DNA from: Dallia pectoralis
Taxonomy: Eukaryota; Chordata; Actinopteri; Esociformes; Umbridae
Direction: 5' to 3'
NCBI GenBank assembly: GCA_029465975.1
Contig: CM055755.1
Location: 8,496,427 to 8,560,426 of the forward strand
Length of the DNA stretch: 64,000 nucleotides
The notes under the pieces are model-generated. The model searched no databases. It saw nothing but the letters and a program-made list of their open reading frames with translations, and was not told the DNA's origin. How positions within the stretch are numbered: the stretch's first letter is position 1; every line of letters begins with the position of its first letter. Position numbers and translations under genes: made by a program. Shown piece after piece: positions 34,162 to 44,613 of this stretch.

Positions 34162-34290
34162 CAAACAGACAGATGGAAAGACGGACAAACAGACAGATGG
34201 AAAGACGGACAAACAGACAGACGGATAGACGGACAAACAGACAGACGTATAGACGGACAAACAGACAGACGGATAGACGGACAATCAGAC
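34162..34290. repeat. 24-bp array (acggacaaacagacagatgg aaag)
   Basis: About five units alternating gatggaaag and gacggatag. It is separated by 58 bp from the 37-bp array and by about 45 bp from the 36-bp array. Confidence 0.92.
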
Positions 34291-34336
34291 CGCCAGAGGG
34301 ACACCACTCCTCACTGCAACCCCTAGACGAGCCACA

Positions 34337-34912
34337 GGTCAAACACCAAGTCAAACACCTAGTCAGGCCCCCAGTAAGAAACCTAGTCAAACACCTAGTC
34401 AGGCCCCCAGTAAGAAACCTAGTCAAACACCTAGTCAGGCCCCCAGAAAGAAACCTAGTCAAACACCTAGTCAGGCCCCCAGTAAGAAACCTAGTCAAAC
34501 ACCTAGTCAGGCCCCCAGAAAGAAACCTAGTCAAACACCTAGTCAGGCCCCCAGTAAGAAACCTAGTCAAACACCTAGTCAGGCCCCCAGTAAGAAACCT
34601 AGTCAAACACCTAGTCAGGCCCCCAGTAAGAAACCTAGTCAAACACCTAGTCAGGCCCCCAGTAAGAAACCTAGTCAAACACCTAGTCAGGCCCCCAGTA
34701 AGAAACCTAGTCAAACACCTAGTCAGGCCCCCAGAAAGAAACCTAGTCAAACACCTAGTCAGGCCCCCAGTAAGAAACCTAGTCAAACACCTAGTCAGGC
34801 CCCCAGTAAGAAACCTAGTCAAACACCTAGTCAGGCCCCCAGTAAGAAACCTAGTCAAACACCTAGTCAGGCCCCCAGTAAGAAACCAAGTCAAACACCT
34901 AGTAAGACGCCT
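34337..34912. repeat. 36-bp minisatellite, about 16 copies, built of three 12-mers
   Basis: The unit is cctagtcaaacacctagtca then ggcccccagtaagaaa. It can be read as three related 12-mers (cctagtcaaaca, cctagtcaggcc, cccagtaagaaa). Copies differ mainly at cagta versus cagaa. As 36 is a multiple of 3, frames remain open on both strands, giving repeat-only proteins. Confidence 0.97.
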
Positions 34913-35335
34913 AGTCAGGCTCTGTTCGGTTTCCATTGAGCACCCTAGAACTCCATAAGGGGGACTCAGTGAGCATGGCTGAACACATTAAAACAGAAAG
35001 TCACTGGTTAGAAAGGAGAATGGTAAACAGTTGGACGTAAAATGGAAGAAATGCACAGCGAAGCACTCTCTGCGAAATGGAGGTACAAAAAAGGGTTCAG
35101 TCTGTGTTGGCGTGTATTTACAGTATGCAGGGTAGTGTGTTTGGATGGAGAATTCCATGGCGTCAAACCGACCAATCAAAGTGAATCTGAATGTCAGGGA
35201 GAGAGGAGGCCCGATAAATCAACTGCACGCCCAACAACAAACACAATATTAGCAGCAGTGCCGTACGATTGGAAAAATGTCCCTTTGAATCAGGAATGCA
35301 CTTTACAGTGAGCCACCGCTAGGCAACATGCACTG
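34913..35335 (-). other. rsrc1 intron, unique
   Basis: Short unique stretch with no recognised feature between two repeats. Confidence 0.5.
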
Positions 35336-35350
35336 TGCGCACACGCACGC

Positions 35351-35382
<32 letters not shown>

Positions 35383-35414
35383 GCGCACGCGCGCGCGCGC
35401 GCGCGCGCGCGCGC
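35336..35414. repeat. (CA)n passing into an uninterrupted (CG) run
   Basis: A CA/CG alternating purine-pyrimidine tract that ends in about 27 bases of pure CG (35388-35414). CpG runs are rare in vertebrate DNA. Such tracts are the classic Z-DNA-forming sequence. Confidence 0.95.
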
Positions 35415-35930
35415 CAGGAGACGACAGACAAGATGGATTTAAGAGAGAAGAGAATGAGGGGCTGAAATGATCAACCATTACAGGATCTGTTAGGCTCTCT
35501 GGGCTTCCTGTAGCACTAGAATGCAGATGGCGTCACAGTTTGGAATAATGAGGTCAGGAGGTCAGCTGTTGCTCACCAGGACACTGCCACTCTCTGCCAC
35601 TAGGTGGCACAGGATACTGTGTGCCATATTAGCAGACCGCGCTATAAGGTGGGGGGATATCTGAGGGCTGTGTGTGGCCAAAATGTATGTACTCCCTAAA
35701 CCAGTCTGTGTATACTTCCGAACAGATTTATCTAACAGGGGAATCAGGCTATCAAATGCCTTTTAATGGGCGATGTTTTTTGTTAAAAGTGGGGAAAGGA
35801 AATGCACAAAGACACTGACCAAAATTGTCAGCAATACTACATCTGGAATAAAAAGTAACAGCAAGCAAAACAATAGAGTGTATTTCTTTTCTTGCACTGT
35901 AGCAAAACATCAAAAAACCTTGGTGGAGTC
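35415..35930 (-). other. rsrc1 intron, unique
   Basis: No feature recognised. It includes a short direct repeat ctgccactctctgccacta near 35584-35602. Confidence 0.5.
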
Positions 35931-36496
35931 TGACGAGGGTGGAGTCTGATGTGGGTGGCGTGGAGTCAGGCGGGGGTGGAGTCTGGTGAGGGTGGAGTCT
36001 GGTGAGGGTTGGAGTGGAGTCTGGTGAGTGTGGAGTGTGAGGGTGGAGTCTGATGAGTGTGGAGTGTGAGGGTGGAGTCTGGTGAGTGTGGAGTGTAGGG
36101 GTGGAGTCTGATGAGTGTGGAGTGTGAGGGTGGAGTCTGGTGAGTGTGGAGTGTAGGGGTGGAGTCTGGTGAGGGTGGAGTGGAGTCTGGTGAGGGTGGA
36201 GTGTAGGGGTGGAGTCTGGTGAGTGTGGAGTGTAGGGATGGAGTCTGGTGAGTGTGGAGTGTGAGGGTGGAGTCTGATGAGTGTGGAGTGTGAGGGTGGA
36301 GTCTGGTGAGTGTGGAGTGTGAGGGTGGAGTCTGATGAGTGTGGAGTGTGAGGGTGGAGTCTGGTGAGTGTGGAGTGTGAGGGTGGAGTCTGGTGAGGGT
36401 GGAGTGTAGGGGTGGAGTCTGGTGAGGGTGGAGTGTAGGGGTGGAGTCTGGTGAGTGTGGAGTTTAGGGGTGGAGTCTGGTGAGGTTGTAGTCTGG
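35931..36496. repeat. 29-bp minisatellite (ggtggagtctggtgagtgtg gagtgtgag)
   Basis: About 20 units of 27 to 29 bp. gatgagtgt and ggtgagtgt forms alternate regularly in the middle (36240-36370), which suggests duplication of a two-unit block. The plus strand is strongly G-rich. The minus frames give TRLHPHTPHS-type repeats only. Confidence 0.95.
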
Positions 36497-36890
36497 CATG
36501 GGTGGTGGCCCAAATTAAGCCCAACTACACAGGCTGCAGTCCACGGCCTCTGATCTACTATCAAGAGAATTTAATGACAGCCCATGAAATATTAACAAAC
36601 AAAACAATTAGAACAAGATCTTACCAATTCAATCAATTATTCATCGCCAATCGTCTCTGAGGCAGCTTCATTTCCAGTGTTTCCTGCTATGTTCTTAGGA
36701 AAGAGCATCAATTACCAGGCTACACAGTGGTGCAGTGCCATTGTGATGATGGATCACCCGAGTGAAGAACAGGCCAATATCTGTCCATAAGGCTGCAGTC
36801 TGACTGGCTGTATGAAACTGAAGACGTGTAGTGCACCAGCATCTGACCCCAGCACTAGGGCATACTCCAGGCAAACACAGTGCCTTACAG
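36497..36890 (-). other. rsrc1 intron, unique
   Basis: Non-repetitive. 36560-36660 is AT-rich with attaacaaac and caattattcatcg. No gene was seen. Confidence 0.45.
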
Positions 36891-36891
36891 C

Positions 36892-37423
36892 ATATGAAAT
36901 AAGGTGCCCTATATGAAATATGGTGCCCTATATGGAATAAGCCGCCCTATATGGAATAAGCCGCCCTATATGGAATAAGCCGCCCTATATGGAATAAGCC
37001 GCCCTATATGGAATAAGCCGCCCTATATGGAATAAGCCGCCCTATATGAAATATGGTGCCCTATATGGAATAAGCCGCCCTATATGGAATAAGCCGCCCT
37101 ATATGGAATAAGCCGCCCTATATGAAATAAGGTGCCCTATATGAAATAAGGTGCCCTATATGAAATAAGCTGCCCTATATGGAATAAGCTGCCCTATATG
37201 AAATAAGCTGCCCTATATGGAATAAGGTGCCCTATATGGAATAAGGTGCCGTATATGGAATAAGGTGCCCTATATGGAATAAGGTGCCCTATATGGAATA
37301 AGGTGCCCTATATGGAATAAGGTGCCCTATATGGAATAAGGTGCCCTATATGGAATAAGGTGCCCTATATGGAATAAGGTGCCCTATATGGAATAAGATG
37401 CCCTACATGGAATAAGGTGCCCT
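36892..37423. repeat. 19-bp minisatellite (ccctatatggaataaggtg), 28 copies
   Basis: Copies carry one of three tails: aagccgc, aaggtgc or aagctgc, and either atggaat or atgaaat. Variants are grouped in runs: ccgc in the left third, ctgc around 37165-37210, and ggtgc throughout the right half. This shows local homogenisation. Confidence 0.97.
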
Positions 37424-38888
37424 TGTTTTCTGCACCCCGTCAGAGGACTCAAATGGAAGAGGCATAATCAGACAAATGTAATGTAATGTAATGAAACAGG
37501 ACTGTTCAAGCTGATGCGAGTTTTAAGTAATTAAAACTAATTTGAGACTGTGACGAGGAGCTCTTGGTGTTGCCTTTCTTTCGCTCGATCTTCAGCATGT
37601 CAATCATCCTGGGAGAGGGCGGGGCTGGTCATTATGTCATGTGCGGTGAAAGGTGCAGAAAAGTGATTGCCCCCTCTTCTCACAATGACTCGGGGTGGTA
37701 GGTGGGTTGGAAGCAGTGTTGCCAGATTGGACTAAAGATTTCCAGCCCAACTACAGCTTAAACCCCACCCGTTTAAAAAAATACCAGCCCAAAATACATA
37801 CTGTTATTAAAACTGTTATGTTATACAATAAAAAAACACATTTTAAAGACTCGACCAATGCATTTTTTTCCGGTCAGACGTGACCAAAAGGAGCCCAATT
37901 GGGCGGGAACCCGCCCAATCTGGCAACACTGGTTGGAAGGTGTCTGAGCCTGTCTTTGGCCAGAGAGGTGAGGGACCCGGGGTTGGGTCACACGTGGCCT
38001 CATCCCGGGCCACAGCAGGCCTTCACAGACTCCAATTGGCCCCCCAAGGCCCCCAAGTACCCAGCTTTCGAGCCCACGTGGCCCCACCCCGGGTCGTGGC
38101 TGCAGAGGCAGAGGTTCGAGTCTCTATTCCTGGGGCATGAACCTAGCACAGCAGGGTTTGGGGTTCACCTCAGACGGGCACAGGGGTGTTCAAATAAAGT
38201 GTGTGTGTGTGTGGGTGGTTAAGGTCAGAGGGGCATGGCAAGTCAATCAACCCGAGGCTTTCCCATAATTCCAGTTTCTCGGGGCAGAAACCTTCCGTCA
38301 GAAACAAGGGCTTCTGGGATAGGCACGGAGGACCACGGGACTTTACGGTCAGGTTGGGGTCTGGGTGAGATGACCTCGTAGACCGTACATAGCCCTGAGA
38401 AAGAACACACACTCCGACTACTGAAAAAAACACCAGAGGTCACAGCACTGCTTTGAATAAATACCTATCAAACTCAGAGCACTCTATAAAGATTCCTGTT
38501 GAGGATGTGTGTGTGTGTGTGTGTGTGTCATCCCATGGAAAACCTTCGTAGCCTAAGTAGATAGCGATGGTATAGAGGAGAAAATCCATAATGCAAATAT
38601 CCGGAGGTGAAATATTCACGAGGTCTGGGGCAGTGGATGACAGTCTGGCCAGTCCCCTCACCCTCCCAAATCATCCACGACGTCCTTTAGCCTGGGTGTT
38701 TACCTCCCCCCACCCCTACCATTACCCCTCTGCTGCCCCGCTCCTCCTCCTACTCGAGTCTGTCTCTTTGACCCAGTCCTTTGCGGACACACAGGGTCTA
38801 TATTTAACTTGGTGTGTTTCAGCTTAGACTTTGTATATTTGGTATGTTGTGTGTGGTTGTATTTTTCTTTGTGTCTGAGTGCATGTGC
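37424..38888 (-). other. rsrc1 intron, mostly unique
   Basis: A (TG) run lies at 38200-38213 and another at 38506-38528. The segment 37710-37930 begins and ends with related sequences: gtgttgccagattggact, and caatctggcaacactgg in inverse orientation (37717-37733 with 37915-37931). These look like the inverted ends of a small nonautonomous element of about 215 bp. No gene was seen. Confidence 0.5.
37717..37931. mobile_element. Possible small inverted-repeat element
   Basis: cagtgttgccagattgg at the left end is the reverse complement of ccaatctggcaacactg at the right end, a 17-bp perfect inverted repeat about 215 bp apart. Inner sequences ccagcccaac and gggcgggaac also show loose inverse similarity. 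The phrase is familiar to me from short fish repeats. I saw no clear target duplication, so the class is open. Confidence 0.55.
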
Positions 38889-39432
38889 AGTGGGTATAGG
38901 AGTGTGTAGTGGGTATAGGAGTGTGTAGTGGGTATAGGAGTGTGTAGTGGGTATAGGAGTGTGTAGTGGGTATAGGAGTGTGTAGTGGGTAGAGGAGTGT
39001 GTAGTGGGTATAGGAGTGTGTAGTGGGTATAGGAGTGTGTAGTGGGTATAGGAGTGTGTAGTGGGTATAGGAGTGTGTAGTGGGTATAGGAGTGTGTAGA
39101 CGGGTATAGGAGTGTGTAGACGGGTATAGGAGTGTGTAGACGGGTATAGGAGTGTGTAGACGGGTATAGGAGTGTGTAGACGGGTATAGGAGTGTGTAGA
39201 CGGGTATAGGAGTGTGTAGACAGGTATAGGAGTGTGTAGACGGGTATAGGAGTGTGTAGACGGGTATAGGAGTGTGTAGACGGGTATAGGAGTGTGTAGA
39301 CGGGTATAGGAGTGTGTAGACGGGTATAGGAGTGTGTAGACGGGTATAGGAGTGTGTAGACGGGTATAGGAGTGTGTAGACGGGTATAGGAGTGTGTAGA
39401 CGGGTATAGGAGTGTGTAGTGGGTATAGGAGT
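38889..39432. repeat. Two-phase minisatellite: 19-bp block then 20-bp block
   Basis: 38889 to about 39098 holds 11 copies of tgggtataggagtgtgtag (19 bp). From about 39099 the unit becomes cgggtataggagtgtgtaga (20 bp), repeated about 16 times. The last copy reverts to the 19-bp type. The border is sharp, and within each block copies are nearly identical. Confidence 0.97.
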
Positions 39433-39789
39433 GGAGGGAGACCAGAGGACAGGAGGGAGACCCAGAGACCTGAGCTGAACCGACTCGCACATGAAACGCA
39501 AACTGCACATTGTTAATGGACTCGGCAACACAAGGTGATTCAGCAGGACGGCCACTTAAACAGAGAAGAGACGGAGACCCCAGGCCTGTGCTGTGCTGTC
39601 TCAATAGGGCTCAGCGAGACCAAGGATATCACATAACAAACAAGAGGAACAAAAGCTGGACAGACTCGGTGGTCCTCTGAGCCTGTGTGTGTGTGTGTGT
39701 GTGTGTGTTGCACCTTCTTCACTAAAGCACTCTGAAAAAAGGAGAGAGACATGGATGGACGCAGACTTTCGAGAACAACTCGACTGAAT

Positions 39790-39935
39790 ACTACATTTTA
39801 CACCAACTCATTCAATATTTTCAAAAATGTAGAATAACAGGGAAGATATTAGAACTATGGAACAACGCACAGACAAAAGTTTGAAATAAATGCTAAAAAA
39901 TACATGAGTAGGTGTGTCCAAGCTTTTGTACATTA
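39790..39935 (+). mobile_element. 3' end remnant of a Tc1-like element
   Basis: The string ttttcaaaaatgtagaataa and, further on, atgagtaggtgtgtccaagc correspond to the 3' untranslated end of abundant fish Tc1-like elements as I recall it (aatgtagaaaatag, gagtaggtgtgtccaaactt). The rest of the element is missing or unrecognisable. Confidence 0.5.
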
Positions 39936-40080
39936 TAACTTAATATATTATAATTTATGTACTTCCAATCTTAAAAGCTGAGGGCTATAATACTATATAT
40001 TAGACCAAACAATTGTCTTGATGTTTTATCGTCAAGATTTGCTTTAATAAACAGCTCATAACAGCAAAAAGGCACCTACG

Positions 40081-40976
40081 TGGTTTGTGATATAAGGACA
40101 TTACACCATGGGTAAATGCTGTCACCGGTCACACCATGGTTTGTGATATAAGGACATTACACCATGGGTAAATGCTGTCACCGGTCACACCATGGTTTGT
40201 GATATAAGGACATTACACCATGGGTAAATGCTGTCACCGGTCACACCATGGTTTGTGATATAAGGACATTACACCATGGGTAAATGCTGTCACCGGTCAC
40301 ACCATGGTTTGTGATATAAGGACATTACACCATGGGTAAATGCTGTCACCGGTCACACCATGGTTTGTGATATAAGGACATTACACCATGGGTAAATGCT
40401 GTCACCGGTCACACCATGGTTTGTGATATAAGGACATTACACCATGGGTAAATGCTGTCACCGGTCACACCATGGTTTGTGATATAAGGACATTACACCA
40501 TGGGTAAATGCTGTCACCGGTCACACCATGGTTTGTGATATAAGGACATTACACCATGGGTAAATGCTGTCACCGGTCACACCATGGTTTGTGATATAAG
40601 GACATTACACCATGGGTAAATGCTGTCACCGGTCACACCATGGTTTGTGATATAAGGACATTACACCATGGGTAAATGCTGTCACCGGTCACACCATGGT
40701 TTGTGATATAAGGACATTACACCATGGGTAAATGCTGTCACCGGTCACACCATGGTTTGTGATATAAGGACATTACACCATGGGTAAATGCTGTCACCGG
40801 TCACACCATGGTTTGTGATATAAGGACATTACACCATGGGTAAATGCTGTCACCGGTCACACCATGGTTTGTGATATAAGGACATTACACCATGGGTAAA
40901 TGCTGTCACCGGTCACACCATGGTTTGTGATATAAGGACATTACACCATGGGTAAATGCTGTCACCGGTCACACCA
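40081..40976. repeat. 56-bp minisatellite, exactly 16 copies with no visible differences
   Basis: The unit tggtttgtgatataaggaca then ttacaccatgggtaaatgct and gtcaccggtcacacca repeats sixteen times, 896 bp in total. I could find no substitution or indel between copies, whereas every other array here is mixed. Each unit contains atggt/accat-type and accggt palindromes. Confidence 0.97.
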
Positions 40977-41289
40977 GACAACGTCCTTTATGCATGATAT
41001 AATATCCCTAACCCATGACTTAATGTTTTGCAACAACATGTTTTTAAAAAATAGAGTATATCAGGTAGGAGGTAGTATAGTGACTCTCTGTAGTCACAGA
41101 AGATCCCAGTGGTCTTGACAGTAGGTGCTCACCCTGGTGTTCTGGATAGATGTCCAATCATCAACCACAGCCTCCTACGCGTATAATTGGCTCATTCATT
41201 CACTCATGCTTATTCCCCTGTAAATATTTTCTGGTGCTGGCTGTAAAAGAGGAGGTGTTTGCATTCAACTAACCTGATAAAATAAGGTC
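40977..41289 (-). other. rsrc1 intron, unique
   Basis: AT-rich spacer between two arrays, nothing recognised. Confidence 0.5.
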
Positions 41290-41969
41290 ATGAATGAGGG
41301 AATATAGTACCACTATCAGGGATCATAAAATATAGTACCACTTTCAGAGATGATGAAATATAGAACTGATATCAGGAATGAGGAAATATAGTACCACTAT
41401 CTGAGATGATGAAATATAGAACTGATATCAGGAATGAGGAAATATAGTACTGATATCAAGTATGAGGAAATATAGCAGTGATATCAGGTATGAGGAAATA
41501 TAGCACTGATATCAGGTATGAGGAAATATAGCACTGATATCAGGTATGAGGAAATATAGCAGTGATATCAGGTATGAGGAAATATAGCACTGATATCAGG
41601 TATGAGGAAATATAGCACTGATATCAAGTATGAGGAAATATAGCAGTGATATCAGGTATGAGGAAATATAGCACTGATATCAGGTATGACGAAATATAGC
41701 ACTGATATCAGGTATGAGGAAATATAGCACTGATATCAGGTATGAGGAAATATAGCACTGATATCAGGTATGGGGAAATATAGCACTGATATCAGGTATG
41801 AGGAAATATAGTACTGATATCAGGTATGAGGAAATATAGCACTGATATCAGGTATGAGGAAATATAGCACTGATATCAGGTATGAGGAAATATAGCACTG
41901 ATATTAGGTATGGGGAAATATAGCACTGATATCAGGTATGAGGAAATAAAGTACTGATATCAGGTATGA
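41290..41969. repeat. 28-bp minisatellite, about 24 copies
   Basis: The unit is gatatcaggtatgaggaaat plus atagcact. The left quarter is diverged (ccactatc, gaatgagg forms). The remainder is uniform apart from gcagt, gtact and atgggg variants. Confidence 0.97.
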
Positions 41970-42059
41970 CAGAAAAATCAGAAAAGAAAAACCAATGAAA
42001 AAATAAAGAAAGAGTGAGAGCCAATAAGAGAGAAGAGGAAGGACAAAGAGTACAAATGC

Positions 42060-42730
42060 ACTAAACAAGTTCCAATTTAGGGCACACCCTTCTCCCTCTT
42101 AATGGCAATTCTCATCACTTTGCCTAAAATATTGATAATCAATTATGCCTACGTCTGTTTTGCCACAGAATCTGTGTCGCGGTCTATCACACTGTCAGAG
42201 CCAATTCAGCGCTCATTCTAAGTTCATCTTTCCCTTGGCCGGTGTCTGTCTGGTGGTGGAGTCATTAACCGGAGAACATAGCCCCAGGTGCAATCACCTA
42301 TTCTCTTTCATTACAGGAGAGATGGAGAAGGTGAGAGAGATTATTAGAACTTTGGAATGATCACAAAGCTTCAGCGCCACCTGTCAGATCCCCCCTACGT
42401 GCAATTCATCTGGCCCTGCTCCCCGCTCAACCCCGCCCCCTCCGACTCCTCCATCCTCCCCTCTCCCCCTCCCTCCTCTCGCCCTCCCCCTGTACCAGGG
42501 GTTTGGACGTAGACATTATTCATGAACATCTGCAGCGCGCTGAATATTCCCGTTCCCTCTCCGCCGCCATGAAATGGGAGCTGCCCCTTTGACTTTAAAA
42601 TTAACATGTGGCCGACAAAATAACGGCCGAGCCGGGCGTTCCCATTGTCTCTCGCGCCGTTCGACGCACACAGAAACGGGAACCGCAGAACTGAGGTAAA
42701 TTAAATTAAGAAACGGATCAGGGGGGGAAC
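42060..42730. promoter_or_regulatory. Candidate conserved noncoding segment
   Basis: 42080-42340 is unique, with ttaatggcaattctcatcac, gataatcaattatgcc and gagtcattaacc, the texture of a homeodomain-bound enhancer. 42420-42490 is C-rich low complexity. 42500-42660 is unique and CpG-bearing. Evidence is composition and location only. Confidence 0.3.
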
Positions 42731-44515
42731 GAACACATAACATGGGAGGGTTTTCTGTGATGGATTGTACAGCATGGATCACCTCCAGACATGATGTCCT
42801 AATTAGGGCAGTAAACATGTTCTGTAACCACGACGATACTTTACGCTACCCACCCTGCCCAAACAAGGGTGCCATTCATTGGGCAACAAACGGCAGAAAA
42901 CCGACTGCAAAGGGGAATGACAACTCGCAGTAGGAAACGGTACTATTTATTTTCCGCTGTGAAACCCTTTCACATGGGTGCATTTAATAAACAGGACCGG
43001 GGCTGATCTAAGAACCGTCCACACAGAAGCCAGACCGGGTTCCGCTCCCCTGGGGCTCTACACAGATAAAAGACCAGTCAGACATGTAGACAGACAGACG
43101 GACGGCTGGACTGTAAGGACAGCCTTCTTCCTCACCCGGGCGGGAGGTGGGGTGAGATGGGGGGGGGGGGTTACTGGCGGGAAACCAATGCTGTATATGC
43201 TCACTATAACCCTGTCAGAGCCGCTACAGCCAAATCCTCGGAGAGAGCCCCTTTAAAACACCTTAAAGAGAGCGTGGAAATGGGATACACTGACACTCAT
43301 AGCCGGCCGACTATGAGGTGATCACAGTCAGGTTTTTCTAACGGGCCTTTCATTTCACAACACATTCGTTCGCACAAGCAGCCTCTTGCATTTTCCCTGT
43401 CGGCATGTCGGCAGAAAACCTGATCCCGGGTGCTCTTCCACGTTCTCCGAGTGTAATGTGATTAAGCAACGAGGTGCGAGGCGCGGCGAATGGAAGAAAT
43501 ACCACAGCTAAAGGATGTTATTAGACGCTATGCTAAGTGCCTGGATATCGCTTTAAGTCTGAGGAATATCAGCTGTAAACGACAAACCTCCAAGGATCCC
43601 AGTAGCCACAACAAATTGGTCGGCAACGTAATTATAACAAAAAGTGTGATATACAACAGCTTTCCGCAGATCAGAATTCAACGCTGAAACCAACAAGCGT
43701 GTAATGCGGTAGTAGACGGCGCTGGTGGTGTTTTTGGTACCATATAGCCGTAGCGCAACGCGGGAAAGCTTCTGCATCATTACAGCCACATCTGGTCCGG
43801 CTTTGCGGCTCGTTAAAAAGCACCCGCTGATTTTAGACGCGCGTTTTCGACAAACATGACGACGATCTGATCAAATGTACACAACTATCCCCCTGATCTA
43901 ATTTGTGGGCGTCTGCAGCAAAGCGCCGACGTGCCTCCGAACGTCTCCATCTGGGTTGACTTCCAGTTCGCTCATTCCGAGCGACAAATGGCTGCTTGTG
44001 AATAAACAATGAGCGCGGAGCGTCGGGGGGCTGGGACGTTGTCTTTCTCTATGCTTTTTTTACAACCTGAAAGGGAAAGTCGGCGAGGTTTGACACGGTC
44101 TGGAACGGGCGCTCGTTGCCACGGCTCTTGTTTATTGCAAATGGCAGACCAAGTTTACTCTGGCAGTCGGAGGGAAAATGAGGCCTGACAGCTTTGTCAG
44201 GGAATTTGAGTGGTTCAGTGGCAGAAATCAGGATGATTCCAGGTCTTTCATCTCCAAATGGCGGGCGTACACACACCAGGCATCCTCCACGGGAAAAGAA
44301 ACCCACACACAACCCCGCCTGCCGCACATTCCGCGGATGACAGACGTTCCTCGAACCCTCGTCAGAGGAGAAAAAAGCAATAGAAACGACGGGGCCAGGA
44401 GGTCGTCCGATCACAGGTCTGTACAAACTCAGAGCAAACATGTCAACACACCTTAGTGTCCTGAGAAGTAGAACGGAAAAGCAGAACAATAATAACTGTC
44501 TCTCCAACCCGATAA
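42731..44515 (-). other. rsrc1 intron, unique
   Basis: Contains a poly-G run near 43161 and a CpG-richer stretch at 43850-44060. An open frame on each strand at 44049-44519 has no recognisable homology or splice context. No repeats. Confidence 0.5.
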
Positions 44516-44613
44516 CCATCTCTCCCTCCCCCTCTCCGCCTCCCTCCCTCTCTCTCTCTCTCTCCCTCTCCCCCTCTCTCTCTCTCTCCCTCCCTCTCTC
44601 CCTCTCTCCCTAT
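44516..44613. repeat. CT-rich low-complexity tract
   Basis: ctctctccctccc sequence without a fixed period. Confidence 0.9.

Noticed and set aside
34103..34958. Open frames of 261 and 277 codons on opposite strands
   Set aside because: Produced by a 36-bp repeat without stops. The repetitive proteins resemble nothing known.
35752..36564. 270-codon minus-strand frame rich in proline, threonine and histidine
   Set aside because: Repeat translation of the 29-bp minisatellite; overlapping frames are equally open.
38819..39604. 261-codon minus-strand frame
   Set aside because: Repeat translation of the 19/20-bp array. Two overlapping frames show the same pseudo-repeat.
40081..40976. CRISPR-like regular repeats
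   Set aside because: The repeats are contiguous with no unique spacers, and the DNA is vertebrate.
44049..44519. 156-codon minus-strand frame in non-repetitive sequence
   Set aside because: No recognisable homology, no flanking splice consensus that fits rsrc1, and the opposite strand is open too. Treated as intron.
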